From the NCBI GenBank assembly GCA_030374765.1, contig JARGXX010000111.1:806001-870000 (forward strand): 64,000 bases of DNA, in the 5' to 3' direction. The DNA is from Agarophyton chilense (lineage: Eukaryota; Rhodophyta; Florideophyceae; Gracilariales; Gracilariaceae). Made by a program: the position numbers and the translations under genes. Shown in pieces: positions 58,794 through 64,000 of the stretch. How positions within the stretch are numbered: the first letter of the stretch is position 1; each line of letters begins with the position of its first letter. Below the pieces are notes generated by a model. That model did no database searches and was not told the origin of the DNA. It saw only the letters and a program-made list of their open reading frames with translations.

Positions 58794-60612
58794 TTGCTTA
58801 GGAAAGCCCCAGGGCCCTTTATGGCCATACCATCGGGAGAAACCTGCAGAGAGTACGTTATGCTATTTCTGCCAACCTCTGGGGAAGAATACCAGAGGTT
58901 TGGTCACGTGTATCTCTTTTCCCGGAGGTTTGCTAAGATCCCCGAATTCCGGAGGGGCCAGAAAAACGTGCGCAACGTCTCATGGTATAACCGTTGGTTT
59001 CTTTGTCCTGTGAATTCGCTTTCGGCAACGCGCTCTCGTATCCTCATCCAGACGGTCATGCCGTATGTTCGTTGTGAGGAGGAAGACGAGTACCACTTCA
59101 AGATGAACAAACTCCTCTCGGACCTATACCAGGACTTCATATCGGCTCACGTAAGCTTTTCTACAGCTGGCCACAATCTATTGGCGCTCATGTGCTTCCG
59201 ACCGCCACATGACCGCCTGTCTTGGATGACCAATAGGGTCAATTGGAACAAAAGACATGAGCCCAATGGTCGTTTACGTCAATCCCTGGAGTTACTCTTC
59301 TGTTCGCACCAAGTGAAGTTTCACGACATGAGCGCAGACAGGCGTCCTCCTCTATACCTGTCGCTTCTCCGCGTGGCTGAGAACCATGTAGCTCTCTACT
59401 GGCGTATCTCGCCGCTTCTATGTTTTCCCACGCCATTGTTAGTGGCGTATCATTCGTTCCAAATTATTGGCGAGGACAATGACCAAAGGTATTGGTCGTC
59501 CTGGCAGGAACTATTCCTTGAGTTCGGCGTGATGTCTGTTATGGACTTCTCGGATACCGCAAAGTACGTAGTTCGTGTTAATGTCCGCTCGGATTATTGG
59601 CGTAAATAGCACGACGAAAACATACCCGGTTCTAAAGGTCATTTAGTCCTGCTTCCGGACATCATGATCCGTCTTCTAAGGAACAAAGGCATCTATAATA
59701 TCGTCCGTTGGACCCAGGTCACCATCTACGAGACCGAGACCCTTTTGGATCATGTCCTACAGGTTGAGTGGAGCAGAACTCTCAGATTCCTTTGGAATGA
59801 TCACGATACGGACTCGTTCCCGTCGACTCCGCTAAATCCGCAGGGTTGGGATGACACTCGTGCTTTTACCGCCGATCCTTTAAGGAGTCAAGCAGCGGTC
59901 ATTTCGAGTCTTCATCTGCCTGACTATTACCCAAAGGCCAACGGTTCTGATCCCTAATTTTTGGAGCCTGATTTGGATTCCACGCCTTTGGTTTTTGTTG
60001 GTTTGTCCGATGGAGAGACCTTCGGTGAAGATCCCTTCAACATAATCGTGGAGTGCGTCAATCCTGCGATCGAGTCCAATGTCGTGTTTCCGATCGCCTC
60101 CCATCCTACAGATCCTCCAAGTGCTGCTCGTCAGGATGAATAATCATGTGCACCACCCGTCGCCCAAGTAGACATCCCTCCTGGCCGTCATGGCTGCACC
60201 GGCGGATCACGGTCATGTCTGCTGTACCGTTTGTATTACTGTTTCGATGGACAGAGCGACAGTTATGAGGGGAGCTTGCTCCTGGGCGCGTCACTCGATG
60301 CGCCACGCCTCGATTACCCAGCAGGATGAGGATCTGGAAACCGGTAAGGTCAAGCTCATGCGAAAGAATGCACATATGATGTTCAAAAGGGTTATTGCCG
60401 GCTTGAATGCTCGGTATTATCTTTATTTAAGCGATCGGGAGGCTTCCGAGGGTGACAATAGTTCCTCAGGTGAATCCTGGCCGAGTAAGCGTGCTTGGCG
60501 CGCTGGGGCCGGTCCTATTGGTACAGTAGGCTCCTTGGGTGAACTGAGCCCCGGTTTAGCTTATGTAGGTTCCAACGACAGCGACAGGGTTACCTCTGCG
60601 ACCCCACAGTGA
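58794..60612 (+). pseudogene. Unrecognised gene, about 600 codons, interrupted
   Basis: A single frame runs from 58794 (first ATG near 58821) to 60143, with in-frame stops at 59607-59609 and 59955-59957. Sense then continues in the next frame from about 60190 to 60612. The first part looks globular and basic (FRRGQKNVRNVSWYNRWFLC, RLRQSLELLFCSHQVKFHDM, SPLLCFPTPLLVAYHSFQII). The middle reads IYNIVRWTQVTIYETETLLD. The C-terminal part is helical then Ser/Gly-rich (MRKNAHMMFKRVIAGLNARY, SSSGESWPSKRAWRAGAGPI). Codon use is more GC-rich than the surroundings, as in the insertion at 24245-27018. No domain recognised. A fragment of the inverted-repeat family lies 470 bp downstream, so this may be a gene of a related mobile element. 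Confidence 0.5.
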
Positions 60613-60861
60613 ATCCTGTTGGTATTCGGGGCGCTATTGCAAAACTTGATTTCATGGCAATGGCTGTTAGGTCTCTGTTAGTTAGTCAAATCAAGAAATG
60701 TTTGTGCTTTTTTTAAGTCGATCCTGTATTCTCCAAACGTGCGTAGCTTTGGGCGCCATCCGAACCGTTAGAGCTTCCTCAGGTCTTCCTCTGGTGTCGC
60801 CTGAACGTTTTTCCCTGATGCAGGAGCTACAGCGGACCGTCATCTCGGGAGGTGTTTCGAA

Positions 60862-60896
60862 AGGCGTTTTGCCAGGCGTTTTGCCAGGCGTTTTGG
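60862..60896. repeat. 12-bp tandem repeat, nearly three units
   Basis: AGGCGTTTTGCC is repeated at 60862 and 60874, with a third, slightly altered unit at 60886. In the open plus frame here (60698-60928) it reads GVLPGVLPGVLV. Confidence 0.8.
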
Positions 60897-61084
60897 TATT
60901 TTGCGAGCCAATGGTTGGCCTTTCCTGAAGGCTGCGCTCTGTGCTACCTATTTTGGGCCAATAACGGCCGATAAAACTAGCCGGAATGGTATGAGGCTTT
61001 TTTCAAATGTCTTCAGAAACCTGGACTAAATCAAATACGAACCTGGTGGTGGCGTTTCGCACAAAACTTCAAAGCATAAACCTA

Positions 61085-61155
61085 TGCCTTCGACGATCTG
61101 ACAGAAATATTGAATATAAAACAACCACAGAACGCCTCAGGCTCGTATTCTTTCT
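61085..61155. repeat. Fragment of the inverted-repeat family
   Basis: TTCGACGATCTGACAGAAAT and the following AAAACAACCACAGA...CAGGCTCGT match 23930-24000 of the left arm (and, inverted, 36420-36490 of the right arm) at about 75 percent over some 70 bp. The flanks do not align. Confidence 0.55.
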
Positions 61156-62248
61156 TGTTTTTAAATCATTTATCGGCGATAAATAGGTTCGCGTTACATC
61201 AATATTGTTCTTCTATCAGTAATTGTCTTCCAATGATTCCATAACTAACTGTCGGAAACCGAAAAGAAAATATACTTCAGAATGATATTCTACACCTTAT
61301 TTCGCGCTTTATATTAGCGTTGTGAAAAAAACGAGTAGAACAGAAGCGAAAGAGGCTCCAATTTGGCCAGCTGGTCCCAAGAAAGCGTAATATGAGGGTG
61401 CTACTAGATGTCAAACGGCACGTGCTTTAATTCATAATTGCAAAAATACAATTGTGAACGTTAAGCCCACAAGACGAACACATCTACTTATTACGGGTTG
61501 ACCAACACGTAACGCTCCCATCTCAGCTTGCTTTCCTGACCTTGGAACTAAGCAGAACTAGGAAAAAGGTCTCCCTTTTTGTTTATTTTTGTGCATTTGC
61601 CGGCATATGGACGCATCTTCAAAATAAAACTATGAGGCACATCCAAATTGATATACTACAGTGTAGCCATAAAAACATTGAAGTTCTCACGATTTAAAAA
61701 TCTGGAAAGAATGCTGTTGGAGTTCTCTATTTGAAGTTTGAAAGTATTTGAAAAATGACCATGACAGTCAGACACAAACGAATACCGGAATTTTACTGAC
61801 TGTATCTGAATAGTGACAGTAGTCGTTCTAGGCTATGATTCTTCTCAAGGAACCCAAAAATGATCCTTCGAATAGAAATCGTAACAAAGTAGAACAGTAG
61901 TACTTTGTTCTAGATCTGGGTGTGTTTTAATCAAGCAACCTTGTTGCGCTATTTAAATCGCAACAAATGTGCCTCCAAGTAAAGTAGAGGCATCGAACCT
62001 TACCTTTCCTTACGAAAAAACTCGTTTACTTCGTAATAATGAGCACTGGATTCACCACGACAGTTTATAGTTGTTGTGTCATTGTTTGATCTAAATAAAT
62101 GATCCACTCGCAACGCCTAAATATAGCAGCATATAGACGGATGACACACAACTGACGACCATTTTTAAAGAACCCTCTGGTTCTACCTCTACAAATAACG
62201 CCCGTCTTTTTTGCATGGACTTCGCGTTTAATCAGAAACTTCTGAGGC
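61156..62248. other. AT-rich stretch, no gene recognised
   Basis: No open frame of 60 codons or more between about 60930 and 62245, and no repeat recognised apart from the fragment at 61085. Confidence 0.5.
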
Positions 62249-62764
62249 TTGTATCATCAGTTTTACCGTGGAATGAAAGTACGCGCCGTCGAACTGGGAT
62301 TGTTTGACTCCCTCATAACAGAACCATTCCAGCCCGTCAATTTTAATGTTCTGTGTAGATTTGGAATGGTTGAAATCATTTTTATATCTGAATTTGCTCC
62401 TGGACCTCTCAGATTACATAGTGGTCACAGACGACATGCTGCATAAATTTTATGATGAGCAATCAAAGACAAAGTCTACCTCTTTCTGTCTACATTTCTG
62501 GTTTGCTGTCGTCCAACAAAAGCTGAATATAGACATGTCTGGCACATCTGATGCCCTTCATATTGAAAACTTATTTGCGTTTTGTTTGCAGCTCTTTGGG
62601 CGAAACGGATTGAATGGGTTTCTAGATCTCGACTGAAGACGGAAATCCCTGATATCATCTCGGCCATAAAACCGAAGACATTGGCACGAAACAATAGCCC
62701 AGTATTGATATATCTCATACGGAGTTACGGAAGGATTTCAACGCCTTCTTCAAACATTGAATGA
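62249..62764 (+). other. Unrecognised plus-strand ORF fragments
   Basis: The best frame is 62346-62636 (96 codons), helical and hydrophobic (LEWLKSFLYLNLLLDLSDYI, VVTDDMLHKFYDEQSKTKS, FWFAVVQQKLNIDM). A second, 62582-62764, follows in another frame (IEWVSRSRLKTEIPDIISAI). Together they could be one decayed or intron-split gene. No family assigned. Confidence 0.3.
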
Positions 62765-63528
62765 AAGTATCTCAGTCCTGAGAAGACCTGGACAATGGAA
62801 TTAGCCAGCGAAGCTCCATCTTCAAGTATCTATAGAAAGGTGTTGATAAAGCGTCTGTGAAAATTGCTGAGCACACAGAAGGAAACAGACCCACGAATGG
62901 GTCCAGAAAACCGCACTCACGTAATCAAGACCCAGGCGTCGTGTAGCCACCCTCCTTGCAAGAAGAAGGGCTACGTCACTGGGTTGATGACAGTGATCTA
63001 ACTACAACTTAGGATACAAGAGAATGTAAGGCCGCATTTTTGGCTAAACCCCAGTAGAGCCAAGAGAGGCAGTGAAAGAAATTATACCTCCCCCACTGGT
63101 CAGTCAAGATGACACCCCTTTATTATGTGTTGTAACAGTATAAGATTGCTCAAACCAACCGGAAGGCACTTTCATGTGTAATAGAAGCAGCCATTAAAGC
63201 ACCATTCTGCTTATCTTGGCAGAGATGGCCACAATGAAAGGATTTCGGAGGATCGCGGCAATCAAAACCACACACTTTCGTGTGGCGCTCAAGTCTGGTG
63301 CGAAACCACAGAAATGGCACTAGCACGGACCTTGACTGCGCTGCGAAACGTTTAAACATCCCTTCGGGCAGCTTCGCCCTCTTGAACATTACACATTTTG
63401 TTTTTGATAAGGAACTACCATGTGAGTAATTGCTGAGTTGACGTTCAGAGCTGAGCCACCTTCGTGTAAGAAACAAAACACGTCTGGAAAGAAATAGGTT
63501 TGTTCTCAATGGGTCAGACTGCTCGGAT
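62765..63528. other. No gene recognised
   Basis: One minus-strand frame of 119 codons (63150-63509) has no motif. Confidence 0.35.
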
Positions 63529-64000
63529 ATGAAAAACCCGACAGTGGATTCAGAAAAAGGCTACGTCGGTCGGCTGATAACTGCAGGAATTGGGAAACAT
63601 TGCAACGCGGACATCTCGCCTCGTTCGAAAGGCAAGCTCAATTCCAAATACCTAGAGTTAGTTTTCACGCTGCAAGGTAAGAGAAAGGTCCATTTTCTGA
63701 TCATTGACTACTCAGTCATGTCGAGGGGAAGAGAGATGAAGACATGGGGGTGGCTGTAGGTACTCTGGTAGAAAGCATAAGAGAGAATAATATCAAATCA
63801 AAATACCTCACAGTTATAGAAAGCATGCTTCTCACACAAAAGAACATATTCCGTGTCGCTCTCCACTGGACCTCAGGGAAAGATCACGCCATTGAAGGTC
63901 GATCTGCTCCCAGATGCCAACCCGGTATCTGTGTGACTGCCCAGCTATTCCCAAGAAAAGCGAACCATCCTGCAGAATTCCTTGGAAGTTCTTGTTCAAC
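63529..64000 (+). other. Unrecognised coding-like fragment running off the window
   Basis: 76 open codons (63529-63759: ELVFTLQGKRKVHFLIIDYS) are followed, in a second frame, by sense continuing to the window edge (GVAVGTLVESIRENNIKSKY, LTVIESMLLTQKNIFRVALH). The two parts overlap around 63730, as expected of one gene with a small indel. No domain recognised. Confidence 0.35.

Overview
The window looks like nuclear DNA of a eukaryote that is dense in decayed mobile elements. The evidence is a Ty3/gypsy retroelement fossil in two copies, a Tnp2-type (CACTA/EnSpm-like) transposase, a PIF/Harbinger transposase, and a relic of the largest RNA polymerase II subunit. Long AT-rich intergenic stretches and many short broken reading frames fit this. 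The mix is common in red algae, oomycetes, fungi and other protists, but nothing here fixes the lineage. I saw no operons, bacterial ribosome binding sites, tRNA, rRNA or CRISPR. Very few genes look intact.

Layout, left half. 1-3380 is a shortened gypsy fossil on the minus strand, abutting a decayed plus-strand gene for a Cys-rich secreted-looking protein (3381-4557). 5541-6754 is GC-rich and holds a small candidate membrane protein. 8371-12922 holds two divergent transposon genes, one of them Tnp2. About 16790-17586 is a Harbinger relic. 20854-27480 is the left arm of a large inverted repeat. It is split by a 2.77 kb insertion that carries the longest intact-looking ORF of the region (25231-26172).

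Middle. 28166-33504 is the fuller gypsy copy, again abutting a copy of the Cys-rich gene (33505-34787). The right arm of the inverted repeat (35702-39514) follows and itself abuts a third copy of the Cys-rich gene (39520-40305). Two different kinds of repeat therefore end at the same place, about 27 bp upstream of the start of one gene family.

Right half. 41.4-48.0 kb and 52.4-58.4 kb are zones of strong purine/pyrimidine strand bias with coherent but interrupted proteins that I do not recognise. They could be remains of multi-gene, perhaps virus-derived, elements. Between them lie a possible LTR (49428-49676) and a clear RPB1-like relic (51215-52300). 58.8-60.6 kb is another unrecognised interrupted gene. 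The last 3 kb contain unassigned fragments. The strongest leads are the Cys-rich family with its shared insertion point, the nested insertion in the inverted repeat, the RPB1 relic, and the two strand-biased zones.
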